A stretch of 62,217 nucleotides of DNA from Sedimentisphaerales bacterium. GTDB taxonomy: Bacteria; Planctomycetota; Phycisphaerae; Sedimentisphaerales; SG8-4. A model generated the notes under the pieces. That model worked only from the letters and a program-made list of their open reading frames with translations, ran no database searches and was not told the origin of the DNA. Below, piece after piece: positions 18,237-27,177 of this stretch. Position 1 is the first letter of the stretch. The number at the start of each line of letters is the position of its first letter. The translations under genes and the position numbers were made by a program. The DNA is taken from the NCBI GenBank assembly GCA_016932895.1, contig JAFGCA010000759.1:1-62217 (forward strand), given 5' to 3'.

Positions 18237-19124
18237 CTACAGATCGAACGCCAGTTCTTTGACTTGGTCTTTTCGCAATAACTCGATGCGGATTTGAGGC
18301 TGTGTTCTGGCCTTCTGAAGAACCTGGAACGCCTTCTGTTTACTCGTCAGGTTCTGCCCATTGACGGCGCGAACCACGTCGCCGTTGCGCAGGCCGAACA
18401 TGCCGGCCAGTGGTGTATTCTCCAGGCCTGTGATCTTCAGTCCCTGGGTCTGACCGTTCTCTACGTGGGGTTCGACAGTTGCCTTTCGGAAAATGTCTTC
18501 CACGTAGCCCAATTTCGCTGAAGGCGGTTGCATGGTTCGTTCGCCAGACGGATCGCGACGCGTTCTTGTCGCGTCTTGGGCGTGGTTCGGTTGGCTGCCG
18601 CCATTGTCTGTGGAGATCGTGCCGGTATGGCGGCTCAGGGTGATTTTCCGGCCTTTATAGCTCAGCACAACGGCGTCGGCCCGGACGGATTCGACGACCG
18701 CCGAGGCCACCACGTCTCCGATCTTGTAAGGCCGCGTGGTTTTGGTTGCCGTGTCCTCGATTACGGCCCGCGACGTGATGGGGCCGCCTGCAATGGTGCC
18801 AACCAGCCTCAGGCCCAACTCCGGCTCCGCTGAGACCCTCGCGACGGGCAAAACCCTCGGGCCCGGATCGGTAGGGGCAGGGGCGGCGTCGGTGCTCGTG
18901 AACAAGTTGTTCTTGAGAATGTTGGAAAGGTCGGCGGGGCGGTGAGGTTCAGAGGAGGTCCCCGGAATTTGCGGACCCCGTTCGTCGCCTGCAGCAGCGT
19001 GCGGCTTGAGGGCTTTGCGGAGATGCAACGGTTTGGTCGCCGTTTCGACGGCGACGTACACCAGTATGCCCGCCAGCAGGGCCTTGATCGCCCAACACAA
19101 TGTGGAAGCTTGTTTTTCATTCAT
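18237..19124 (-). CDS. gspC: Type II secretion protein GspC
   Basis: The product is 295 residues, with one membrane helix at about residues 10-28, a homology-region domain around residues 100-165 (LGLRLVGTIAGGPITSRAVIED and YKIGDVV, typical of GspC/PilP) and a C-terminal PDZ domain (TPLAGMFGLRNGDVVRAVNGQNL). GspC links GspD in the outer membrane to the inner-membrane platform and helps choose substrates. It is the first gene of the operon and its stop lies 16 nt before gspD. Confidence 0.9.
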   Translation of the reverse strand: MNEKQASTLCWAIKALLAGILVYVAVETATKPLHLRKALKPHAAAGDERGPQIPGTSSEPHRPADLSNILKNNLFTSTDAAPAPTDPGPRVLPVARVSAEPELGLRLVGTIAGGPITSRAVIEDTATKTTRPYKIGDVVASAVVESVRADAVVLSYKGRKITLSRHTGTISTDNGGSQPNHAQDATRTRRDPSGERTMQPPSAKLGYVEDIFRKATVEPHVENGQTQGLKITGLENTPLAGMFGLRNGDVVRAVNGQNLTSKQKAFQVLQKARTQPQIRIELLRKDQVKELAFDL

Positions 19125-19629
19125 GGCACTGTTCGTCCAAACATACTCTATCCCTGCGAAACCTATCGTCTCGTAGAGGCTTTCACTTAATCAGAAGGTG
19201 TTGTCGTGGAGATGTCTTGCCCGGTGTCGAGTACTTCAGAAATAGCGCGCTATCATATCATGCAATACCCCCAAAACACAGAAGACCGATAATCGTTCTC
19301 CTGGCACATTATGGGACAGTAAAACGCATCACGGAATTTGTGTCAAGGACTATACGTCGGATCGGCGGAAATCCGCATCTGCGGCGCAAATACTCAGCGA
19401 TTTCTGCGATTTTCTCCAAAGGCGGTCGAAACGAGGGCGGCATTGCGTTCCTGGGGCACCAAATCACGTTGTGCCGCGAGTTTCAACACCACGTACGATG
19501 CGGTGGTGAACACCTGCGCCAGCGGCGCCGCTGTCAACGGATTCATTGAGTTGTGCGCCCCGACCCAAGCTGATTTGAACGAATAACGCCTTCCAGCCAG
19601 CTCTTTCCCCATGCTGCGGGATCATCCGT
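19125..19629. other. Intergenic region upstream of the type II secretion operon
   Basis: This 505-nt space lies between the radical SAM gene and gspC, both on the minus strand, and should contain the gsp operon promoter. Two short minus frames (19394-19612 and 19464-19664) lack domains and good ribosome sites. I see no convincing terminator, tRNA or strong promoter hexamers. Confidence 0.45.
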
Positions 19630-20859
19630 TCACAACGCCGGGTGCGCCACGCCAGGGAATTCACGAAGCAATCGAAACATGCGACGCTTTTTCGTCCTGG
19701 CCGAGACTTTCCCGGCCATGTGGGCTGATTCAGTGAGAGGGCGATCTTCGTACGCGTATACCGCTATATCGTCAAACTTGGCATAAGTGAGAAACTCTGT
19801 CGTGTCATTGAATTCTTCTTCCGTCTCGCCGGGAAATCCCACGACGATGTGAGTCAATAGTTGCGCGTGGGGCACGGCAACTCGTAGTTCGTCAAGGCAA
19901 TCTCTCAACTGCTTGGCAGTGTATTGCCTCTTCATGAGCTTCAGAATGCGTTCGTTTCCCGATTGGATGGGGAAAATGATGCTTTTCACGCGCGCGCCGT
20001 ATTGCCGCAGTACGCGGAGGACTTCCGCTTGATACATGACAAACCATCGGGGGTTGAATTCCTTCAAGTGCAGGGAAAAATCGCCTTCGCACGTCAGCAA
20101 TCTCTCGAGCAGTTCAGCGATGTTCATTCCGATGTCCTGTCCGTAGGCGCCGATATCGCCCGCGAGAATGACAAAATGCTCGTACCCGGCTTCAATCCCT
20201 TTACGGAACTCCCGCAGAATCTCATCCGGAGGTTTCGAAACAAGGGGTCCATGCGCGAATCTCACCGCGCAATACGTGCATTCATCGAGGCATCCTCTCG
20301 CGATTCGAATCAGGAACACGTTATCGTCGGGTGCTCCTGCATGCTTGTTTCGAATCTTGTCCACCACCCTACCAAGAAACAGGGTCGATACCTCGAATTC
20401 GGAAACGAACCGGTCCAGGAACCCAAAGCAGCCCTGGGCGTTCTTGATGCACGGCTGGATCAGATTGGGGTCTTCGATGGTGTGCATCTTCTTCTCAGCC
20501 CCGATCAGGTCGTCGAGGAGATCGTTGGATGCCGGTGGCAGCAGGAAAGCGTCAAATCTCTCAGAAAGTTTTTTCTCGGCGATGCCCGCCGCGCAGCCTG
20601 CGATCACCAGCGTGGAATCGGGTTTTCGCCTCCGGTCAGCGGCCGAGAGCAGCCGGATGGCTTTTCTTTCACTGCGGGCATTGACTGCGCAGCCAAACAC
20701 CACGACCAGTTGGGCACGACGAAGGTCCGAACAGGTCTTCCAACCGTTTGCCTGGAAATACTCACGAAACAGAGCGGCATTCACTCGAGCCCGAGGGCAG
20801 CCGTTGGCAAAGGCCACGCATACCGTCCTGTCCCCATTCGCATAGTCAGTCATAGCCAC
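19630..20859 (-). CDS. MiaB/RimO-like radical SAM methylthiotransferase lacking a TRAM domain
   Basis: The protein has 409 residues. The first 140 form a UPF0004-type domain with the three cysteines that would hold an auxiliary iron-sulfur cluster (NGCPRAR, VFGCAVNAR, IAGCAAG). The radical SAM core starts at RGCLDECTYCAVR, with CxxxCxxC binding the SAM cluster, and continues through ILAGDIGAYGQDIG, PIQSGNERILKLMKR and IVVGFPGETEEEF, all MiaB/RimO-like. The chain ends directly after the core, without the C-terminal TRAM domain that binds RNA in MiaB and RimO. It may be a divergent methylthiotransferase with another substrate. No partner gene is adjacent. Confidence 0.82.
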   Translation of the reverse strand: MAMTDYANGDRTVCVAFANGCPRARVNAALFREYFQANGWKTCSDLRRAQLVVVFGCAVNARSERKAIRLLSAADRRRKPDSTLVIAGCAAGIAEKKLSERFDAFLLPPASNDLLDDLIGAEKKMHTIEDPNLIQPCIKNAQGCFGFLDRFVSEFEVSTLFLGRVVDKIRNKHAGAPDDNVFLIRIARGCLDECTYCAVRFAHGPLVSKPPDEILREFRKGIEAGYEHFVILAGDIGAYGQDIGMNIAELLERLLTCEGDFSLHLKEFNPRWFVMYQAEVLRVLRQYGARVKSIIFPIQSGNERILKLMKRQYTAKQLRDCLDELRVAVPHAQLLTHIVVGFPGETEEEFNDTTEFLTYAKFDDIAVYAYEDRPLTESAHMAGKVSARTKKRRMFRLLREFPGVAHPAL

Positions 20860-21317
20860 ACCAGCGTATTATTCGGCTTTACAAGGCTTTGAGTTGAGTA
20901 TTTGCCCAAGTGTTGCACCATGGAAGGCATCCTCGAATATGCCAGCAAAATGCCCGAAAATCTCCGGCGTATCTTAGGGACGGCAGCTTTCCAACCTTAT
21001 TCACCGTACAGTGAAGGCCGTCGCTGTATGTACGCACCAAGCTGAACTGGTAGCAATCCGTTCCCGTTCATTGCGAGGCACAAAGGGCTTCGCTGAACCC
21101 GGAGGCCAGCATGAAAACCTTAGGGAACGGTCCCTGAAATCCTCCCTGATGGTACAATTTCGATCGTAACGAGACCTCCAGTCTCAAGCAAGAAGTGTAC
21201 GATACACGAGGCGGGTCGGATAGTCAATGTGTATTTGTTCAACTTTGCCAGGCAGGCCGAATTTGGGAAGGAGGCCGGGGGTGGCTTGGATTCGCTTCGT
21301 CCCCGTGCTCTGGCGCC
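20860..21317. other. Intergenic region with two short palindromes
   Basis: This 458-nt space separates two minus-strand genes. It contains TTCAC-CGTACA-GTGAA (21000-21015) and AGGGA-ACGG-TCCCT (21122-21135), which could be operators or hairpins. There is no supported gene. A tract near 21070-21110 resembles short interspersed repeats seen in other genomes, but I cannot show copies. Confidence 0.4.
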
Positions 21318-22061
21318 TTACGCGAGTGTCAGTGCCATGATGCCGTAGGAGACGTTGGCCAATCCGTGCAGCAGAATGGGGGCCAGCAGGGTGCGCGTTC
21401 GGACAAAAAGCCAGGCGAAGAGCAGGCCGGGCGCGAACGTGAGCAATGAGGTTATCTGACCTTGGACGACGAAATGAGCCAGGGCGAAACAGCCCGCCGA
21501 GACGAGCATGCCGACGAATTCATGGGTATGGGCAGGTCCCCATCGGGCACTTCGCAACAGGCGCATCACATTGGCCTGCACGTAGCCACGAAAGAAAAGT
21601 TCTTCGGCGACCGCGACATACAGGAACTGATAGAGCAGCCATGTGATCCAATTGTGCTGGGCGGCGATGACCGGTTTCAGCGGAATCGGCAGGCGCATCG
21701 AGGTCATCCACCACAACACCAGGAAGATTGCGGGGAAGACGTAGATGCATGAGTGGCACACGGTTCCCAGCGAGAGGGGGAGATGTTGCCGGTCGAGGCC
21801 CATGCGGGGAAACTCGTCCTTTCGCAGCCACGTGGGGACCAGTGCCGCAGTGACCAGGAGGCTGGGAATGATGAACCATCGATAGTCTGGGCCGCTCGGT
21901 TTGGTCAAGAGTCCGAGAAGTGCGATTGTGCCGGCCGTTATCGTCGCCGTCTCGATGGATAGTCGGAGGGGATGTTTCTCCTGCCAGCCGAAGATCGAGG
22001 CCGGCAGCTTTGCGAAGGACACGGCGGCGGAGGAATCAGGTTGGGCGTACGGATGCCACAT
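21318..22061 (-). CDS. CPBP-family intramembrane glutamic protease
   Basis: The 247-residue protein is mostly hydrophobic, with about six to seven predicted membrane helices. VAVAEELFFRGYVQAN near residue 150 is motif 1 (EExxxR) of the CPBP/CAAX-protease-like (ABI) family, FALAHFVVQGQ gives the motif 2 histidine and ILLHGLANVSYG the last conserved histidine. Known members cut after prenylated cysteines or act as sorting proteases for C-terminal tails such as MYXO-CTERM, JDVT-CTERM and Synerg-CTERM. Here it is divergent from an exosortase-associated EpsI gene and 7 kb from a protein with a Gly-Cys/TM/Arg tail, so a tail-processing role is possible, though only inferred. Confidence 0.85.
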   Translation of the reverse strand: MWHPYAQPDSSAAVSFAKLPASIFGWQEKHPLRLSIETATITAGTIALLGLLTKPSGPDYRWFIIPSLLVTAALVPTWLRKDEFPRMGLDRQHLPLSLGTVCHSCIYVFPAIFLVLWWMTSMRLPIPLKPVIAAQHNWITWLLYQFLYVAVAEELFFRGYVQANVMRLLRSARWGPAHTHEFVGMLVSAGCFALAHFVVQGQITSLLTFAPGLLFAWLFVRTRTLLAPILLHGLANVSYGIMALTLA

Positions 22062-22477
22062 GGACGCACTATCTCCCGAGGATCCTTGCGTATGAACGTT
22101 TCATGTGTCTTGGTCTGTCCGAAATGACCATTGCCGGAACTCCTACCCTCGATTCATTGGAGTGATGTGGCGTCCGTTTTGTCGCACCGGCAGGGCACAC
22201 ATATACTGCCGCGCAGACCGCACGCCGCCACAATCCACTCTTTCTCCTGGAGCCTCCTGCACAGGCGAGAATCCAACCTCCATGTTCTCCTAAACCTTAC
22301 AAACCACCGAGCAAAAGGCAAGACCATTTTTGCCGGAAGTGGCTCCAAAGTAGGCTTGGACCGCATGGGGGCTTCCGGCGAAGGGGTCTGACCGGGCTTT
22401 TTGGCTTGAGGCGGGTTGACAATACGCCGATAACAGCCATACGATACTTGTCATGGGTTAGAATTTCAGGAGAACCG
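22062..22477. other. Divergent promoter region between CPBP protease and EpsI genes
   Basis: This 416-nt region must drive the protease gene leftward and epsI rightward. The plus-strand promoter at 22416-22445 is the only clear signal. Short open frames across it lack domains and ribosome sites. Confidence 0.5.
22416..22445 (+). promoter_or_regulatory. Sigma-70-type promoter for epsI
   Basis: TTGACA at 22416-22421 matches the -35 consensus exactly. TACGAT at 22440-22445, after an 18-nt spacer, matches four of six -10 positions. It lies 33 nt before the epsI ATG at 22478, whose AGGAG sits at 22468-22472. Confidence 0.5.
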
Positions 22478-23293
22478 ATGTCGATGGCTGGGAGTGGCAT
22501 TACATGGGAGCGCGAGAAAGGCCTGCCTGCCGGCACGGCGAACGGGCGAACGGGCGCCGTTGGCGTTTGGCTGGCGGAGATTTTGGCCGTTTTGCTCCTG
22601 ATTGCGGCGGGGGTTGCCTACCGTGCTGCCGCTTCAGGTATGAAGGAGGTCCTGGGCAAGCCGGTCGAATTGCCGGTTCCTCTGGATCAGATTCCCCTGG
22701 CCATTGAGGGCTGGGTGGGCGAGGACCTGTCCATCCCCACTACGACACAAGACTACATGAGGACGAATTTCGCCGATGACTACGTCAGTCGCCGGTACGT
22801 GGATGGAAAGAAGAGGATTTGGGCCGATGTGTATGTGGTCTATTGCGCTTCGAAACCTGCCGGGATTCTTGGGCATCAGCCCCGGGTTTGTTTCCCGGCG
22901 CACGGCTGGATCCATGATGGTACACAGAGGTCCGAGCTGGATTTACGTTTGGGCCGTCGCATCGAATGCCTGGTCCATCGGTTCCACAAGCCTGCTCCGG
23001 CCTACCGGGAGGTCTTTGTCTTGAGCTTCTGGGTCCTGAACGGGCAAATTACGCTTAGCGAGGATGAGTTTTCCGGCCTCTTTGGCCGCCGCCCCAACAT
23101 CTCCGGCGACCCGGCCCGGTACGTAGCCCAGATCCAGATCAGCTCCGCCCTCGAACACTCGGCCCGCTCCGCCGCCAGCGATGTGATCGACACGCTCCTT
23201 GCCTTCCTGCCGGACCGCAACGGCGAGGTACGAGTAGAAAGCAAGACAACGTTGCCTGCTGCGGAAAGCGACGGCAGCCGGACATCACCGTAG
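22478..23293 (+). CDS. EpsI-family exosortase-associated protein
   Basis: From ATG 22478 (AGGAG 5 nt upstream) the product is 271 residues. After a membrane helix at about residues 26-46 comes the EpsI domain (DUF3485): IPLAIEGWVGEDLSI, a central YVVYCASKP with LGHQPRVCFPAHGW, and the late VLSFWVLNGQ. EpsI proteins accompany exosortases in EPS and PEP-CTERM loci and are often fused to the exosortase C-terminus; their biochemical role is not settled. The exosortase in this window is 22 kb away at 45001, with which this protein may act. An ATG six nt later is a possible alternative start. Confidence 0.85.
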   Translation: MSMAGSGITWEREKGLPAGTANGRTGAVGVWLAEILAVLLLIAAGVAYRAAASGMKEVLGKPVELPVPLDQIPLAIEGWVGEDLSIPTTTQDYMRTNFADDYVSRRYVDGKKRIWADVYVVYCASKPAGILGHQPRVCFPAHGWIHDGTQRSELDLRLGRRIECLVHRFHKPAPAYREVFVLSFWVLNGQITLSEDEFSGLFGRRPNISGDPARYVAQIQISSALEHSARSAASDVIDTLLAFLPDRNGEVRVESKTTLPAAESDGSRTSP

Positions 23294-23802
23294 GTGGCGA
23301 CATGCCCTCCCCCGGCAACCTGGAATCACATAAGATGTCATCGGATTTCCATTTTAGAGTCTGACTTTCTCTCCATGCGGCCGGTAGTACCAGGGCCCGA
23401 GCCGCTTCGTCCGATTCTGCCCTGGCGTTCTGATTCCAGGCGGGCGATCACGGGCAACGAAATCGCGGCCCTGCAGGATCCGCCGGAGGGATCAAGAAGG
23501 TGGCCATTGCTTTCTTCGGCTTGCCTTGACCAACGGACAAGCGGCTGTGGCAGGGTAGCGCCCGGCACGAGGCGGTCATGCCATGGCGTCATCGCTACGA
23601 AGGCGTAACCAATAGAAGTCGATGGCCCCACTTCGATTCGCCGGCCTTCGCTGGCATGACACTTCCGGTACGCAGGTTGCCTTTCACGGATGGACGAAAT
23701 GAACAGCCCCCGCCGGCCCGGAGTACGCCAGGCCGGCGGGGGATGCGGTACGTATTCGTCGTTTTCAGTCAAGCACCCCCTGTTCACGAGGCGCTCGCGG
23801 GT
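23294..23802. other. Intergenic region between convergent genes
   Basis: This 509-nt gap between epsI and the PPC protein contains a strong GC hairpin near its right end and a tract (about 23570-23660) that resembles genome-wide short interspersed repeats (GCCGGCCTTCGCTGGCATGA). The 149-codon minus frame at 23338-23787 runs through these repeats and is not supported as a gene. Confidence 0.45.
23707..23742. terminator. GC-rich hairpin between convergent genes
   Basis: CCCCCGCCGGCC (23707-23718) pairs perfectly with GGCCGGCGGGGG (23731-23742) around a 12-nt loop. It lies 60 nt past the stop of the minus-strand PPC gene and could end transcripts from both sides. There is no T-run, so it is not a classical intrinsic terminator. 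Confidence 0.5.
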
Positions 23803-26800
23803 TTACGGTTTGTCGTAGACGCCCTGCCGTATCTGGTCTATTTCAGCATCGGAAAGGATGTCATTGAAGACTACAACTTCATCCAAGAGACCGTTGTACC
23901 AGTAATTAGCGGAAGACCTCGCGCCTAAGACCCAAAGTACGTTGGTGAGGCTGATGTTGTTCGAAGCAGTGCCCACGGTTTCCACACCGCCGAGCAACTG
24001 GTTGTTCGTGTCGTCCCAGATGCGGATGCGATACGATTTGTCGCTGTCTCGATAGGTTACGCCGACATGATACCATCGGCCAGCCACGAGATTACCGGCG
24101 TTATGCCTGATCACTTCCGCCGAATTTCCGTTGTCGTACCCCAAATGCAGCTCGAACTTGATAGCGCCGGCGACATTTCCGATCGCAACGCTGAATGTCC
24201 GTCCGTTGAGTGCATGGTACTTGCCGCCAATGAAATCCTTGTCGCCGCTGGGCGGCAGGGTCTCCGGTCTGCACCAGAAGCACATGGAGATGTTCTTGTT
24301 ACTGGTGCCGGCTTTCAACGGGAAGTCCGCCGCCAGAGCGTTGTTGTAGAGGAAGAGATAGTTGTTGTTAAAATAAGCTGAACTCACGCCTTCCTGGTAC
24401 TGACTTGCGTCTACGGCAACCGATGCGATGTTGTACAGATTGTTGCCGCCAATCGTGTCAAGCCCCAGATTCACTGTCTCGAAGGACCAGAGGGCGACGC
24501 AGTTGGGGTCTGCGGCGAAGTTGTTGTTGGCGGGGCCGTAGGTGGCTACGAGGGTTACGCCGGAATAGGCGGAGTAGGCCCGCAGCATGATGTACCAGGT
24601 GGCGGCGGCGGGATTGTCGATTTCGACCTTCTCGTTGTTGCCCATCAGGAACGGCCTGTAGTCGTAGCTTGTCGCCGTGGGTTTGGTGCCTTTCTTGACG
24701 TAGAGGTCACAATCGCCGGTGCCGCCGGCGATCTCGATGTCCAGGAACTCCTGGCCGGCCGGAACCGTGATTTTGTAGAACTTCTCACTTCCGGTGGCGC
24801 CGGATAGGCCGGGCACGGGCACCCCGTTGTCGAGCTCGGTCACCGGATCCACCACGGGGAAGTACGTAGCCACAAGGGTAACGCCGCTGTAGGCGGTATA
24901 GCCCCTGAGCATGATGAACCATGTCCCCGCCCCGGGATTGTCGACGGAGACCGTTTCGTTGCTGCCCATCAGGTACGGCCGGTGGTCCCACTCGGTCGTG
25001 GTCGGCAGGCTGCCTTTCCTGACATACAGGTCACAGTCGCCCGTGCTGCCGGTAATCTTTATTTCCAACTTGGCCTGTCCAGCGGGAACCTCGATCTTGT
25101 AGTATTTCTGACCTGAGGCGTCGTCAGAGATGCTGGCAACGGCGACGCCGTTCTGGAGCAGGGTCACCGTGGGGCTTCCACCGCCGCTGCTGTAGGTTGC
25201 GGTCAGCGTCAGACCGGAGAAGGTTTGATAGGCCCGGATCATGATGAACCACGTTCCTGCGGTCGGGTTGTTGATGGTGACGGTTTCATTGTTGCCGATG
25301 ACGTACGGCCGGTAGTCATACTGCGAGACCGTGGGCGGGTTGCCGAATTTGACATACATGTCGGCATCGCCCGTTCCGCCGGACATCTTGATTTCCAGCT
25401 TGGTCTGGCCGGCGGGCACCTGAATCTTGTAGAACTGCTCACTGCCGGCGTTGCCGGAGATGTTGGGTACGGGAACGCCGTTAGCGAGCAACTTCACCTC
25501 GCCGGTTCCCCAGTAATCCGCCGTGAGCGTCACGCCGGTATAGGCTTCCTGAGCGCGGAGCATGATGTACCACGTGCCACCCTCGGGACTTCCAATGCTG
25601 ATGCTCTCGTTGTTCGTGGGCTGATTCAGCCGCCAGTCATAGTTCGCTGTCGTGGGCGGCGTTCCGCGTTTGATATACACATTGCAGTTGCCCGTGCCGC
25701 CGGAGGTTCGGATCTGGAGCTGATCCATTCCGCTGGGGAGCTCGATTTTGTAGAGTTTCTCCGTGCCCAGGGTACCCGAGATGTTGGGTATCGGGACCTC
25801 ATCCAGAAGGGTGGTGACGCCGCCGTAGGTTGCCTTGAGCGTTACGCCGGCGTATTCGCTGTAGCCGCGGACCATGATATACCAGGTTCCGGCGGTGGGG
25901 TTGCTGACCGTTACGGTCTCGTTGTTGCCGGCCAGGAAGGGCCGATAGTCGTAAGCCGAGACGGTCGGTGCGGCCCCAAACTTGACATAGAGGTCTGCAT
26001 CGCCGGTTCCCCCGAACATCATGATCTCCAGACTCTGCTGGCCGCTGGGGACTTCGATGCGGTACATCTTCTCGCTGCTGGCCGCGCCGGCGAGATTGGC
26101 CACCGGTACCCCGTTTTGCAGTATGGATCCGCTGCCGCCGCCATGGCTGGCCACGAGCGTCAGGCCGGTGAAGGCGTTGTAGGCCCTGAGCATGATGTAC
26201 CACGTCCCCGCCGCGGGGTTGTTGACGGTGACCGTTTCGTTGTTGCCGAAGAGATACGGGCGGTAATCATAGTCAGATACCGTTGGGATCGCACCCTTCT
26301 TAACGTACAGGTCGCAGTCGCCGGTGCCTCCCGAGATGCTGATTTCCAGCTTGGGCTGCCCGCCGGGGACTTCGATTCTGTAGAGGAGTTCGCTGCCTGT
26401 CGCCGCCGAGAGGGCCGTCACGGGGACTCCGTTGGTCAGTAAGGTGATTGTTGCTGCGGCGGAATAGCTGGCTTCCAGGGTCAGGCCGGCGTAGGCGCTG
26501 TAGCCCCGCAGCATGATGTACCAGGTTCCGGCGGCCGGGCTCTCGATGCTGACAGTCTCATTGTTGCCGACCTTGTATGGTCGATAGTCATATTCGATCG
26601 TGGTCGGCGGTGTGCCCTTGCGAACGTACAAGTCGCAGTCGCCGGTCCCTCCGGAAATGCTGATCTCCAGGCTATCCTGCCCGGCGGGGACTTCAATCAT
26701 GAAGAGCGTCTCGCTGGCGGCGGCTCCGGACAGATTTGTTACCGGTACACCGTTCTCGAGCGGAATCTCGCTCGTCTCGGCCGAATACGTCGCCACCAGG

Positions 26801-27177
26801 GTCAGCCCGGAAAACGTGCTGTAGGCCTTCAGCATGATGTGCCAGGTCCCGGCCTGCGGGTTCTCGACCACTACGGTTTCGTTGTTGCCCACTTTGTACG
26901 GCCGATAATCGTACGTTGTGGTTGTGGGCGCGGCGCCTTTGCGGACATAGAGGTCACAGTCGCCGGTGCCGCCGGAGATGCGGATTTCCAACTCATCCTG
27001 GCCGGCCGGGACTTCAATCGCATAGAATTGCTCGCTGCCGGCTGCGCCGGATATCCCCGAAACAGGCACTCCATTGCTCAGGATGACTGGGCCGCCGTAC
27101 GCCAGGGAGCCGAGCAAACCCAGTACGCCCACGAGAACAACGATATTTCTCGGACGTATAACCATTCGACCGTTCAT
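23803..27177 (-). CDS. Secreted protein with eight tandem PPC domains and a C-terminal LamG domain
   Basis: The product is 1124 residues from ATG 27177, with GAGAGGAG 6 nt upstream. A signal peptide (residues 1-29) is followed by eight copies of a ~106-residue domain, each with NGVPV...LS at the start, LEI.ISGGTGDCDLYV in the middle and GTWYIMLR near the end; these are bacterial pre-peptidase C-terminal (PPC) beta-sandwiches. Residues about 890-1124 form a LamG/concanavalin A-like domain (CVALWSFE, ISMCFWCRPE, WYHVGVTYRD, GLLDEVVVFND). There is no catalytic domain, sorting tail or membrane anchor at the C-terminus. It is probably a large extracellular binding or adhesion protein. The gene is monocistronic. 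Confidence 0.9.
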   Translation of the reverse strand: MNGRMVIRPRNIVVLVGVLGLLGSLAYGGPVILSNGVPVSGISGAAGSEQFYAIEVPAGQDELEIRISGGTGDCDLYVRKGAAPTTTTYDYRPYKVGNNETVVVENPQAGTWHIMLKAYSTFSGLTLVATYSAETSEIPLENGVPVTNLSGAAASETLFMIEVPAGQDSLEISISGGTGDCDLYVRKGTPPTTIEYDYRPYKVGNNETVSIESPAAGTWYIMLRGYSAYAGLTLEASYSAAATITLLTNGVPVTALSAATGSELLYRIEVPGGQPKLEISISGGTGDCDLYVKKGAIPTVSDYDYRPYLFGNNETVTVNNPAAGTWYIMLRAYNAFTGLTLVASHGGGSGSILQNGVPVANLAGAASSEKMYRIEVPSGQQSLEIMMFGGTGDADLYVKFGAAPTVSAYDYRPFLAGNNETVTVSNPTAGTWYIMVRGYSEYAGVTLKATYGGVTTLLDEVPIPNISGTLGTEKLYKIELPSGMDQLQIRTSGGTGNCNVYIKRGTPPTTANYDWRLNQPTNNESISIGSPEGGTWYIMLRAQEAYTGVTLTADYWGTGEVKLLANGVPVPNISGNAGSEQFYKIQVPAGQTKLEIKMSGGTGDADMYVKFGNPPTVSQYDYRPYVIGNNETVTINNPTAGTWFIMIRAYQTFSGLTLTATYSSGGGSPTVTLLQNGVAVASISDDASGQKYYKIEVPAGQAKLEIKITGSTGDCDLYVRKGSLPTTTEWDHRPYLMGSNETVSVDNPGAGTWFIMLRGYTAYSGVTLVATYFPVVDPVTELDNGVPVPGLSGATGSEKFYKITVPAGQEFLDIEIAGGTGDCDLYVKKGTKPTATSYDYRPFLMGNNEKVEIDNPAAATWYIMLRAYSAYSGVTLVATYGPANNNFAADPNCVALWSFETVNLGLDTIGGNNLYNIASVAVDASQYQEGVSSAYFNNNYLFLYNNALAADFPLKAGTSNKNISMCFWCRPETLPPSGDKDFIGGKYHALNGRTFSVAIGNVAGAIKFELHLGYDNGNSAEVIRHNAGNLVAGRWYHVGVTYRDSDKSYRIRIWDDTNNQLLGGVETVGTASNNISLTNVLWVLGARSSANYWYNGLLDEVVVFNDILSDAEIDQIRQGVYDKP
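24538..27090 (-). repeat. Eight tandem ~320-bp repeats encoding PPC domains
   Basis: The coding DNA is an eight-fold tandem array with units of about 106 codons. Units 4 to 6 have diverged most (for example Asp-Leu-Tyr-Val becomes Asn-Val-Tyr-Ile in unit 5). Copy number is likely to change by recombination, so the protein length may differ between strains. Confidence 0.8.

Noticed and set aside
20280..20310. GATTCGAATC-type motif like a tRNA T-arm
   Set aside because: It is inside the radical SAM gene, and no acceptor or anticodon stems surround it.
23338..23787. 149-codon minus-strand frame
   Set aside because: It runs through a GC hairpin and interspersed-repeat-like DNA, lacks a domain and has no ribosome site.
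24538..27090. Regular 320-bp repeats considered as a CRISPR or satellite array
   Set aside because: The repeats stay in one open frame and encode PPC domains; unit length and divergence do not fit CRISPR.
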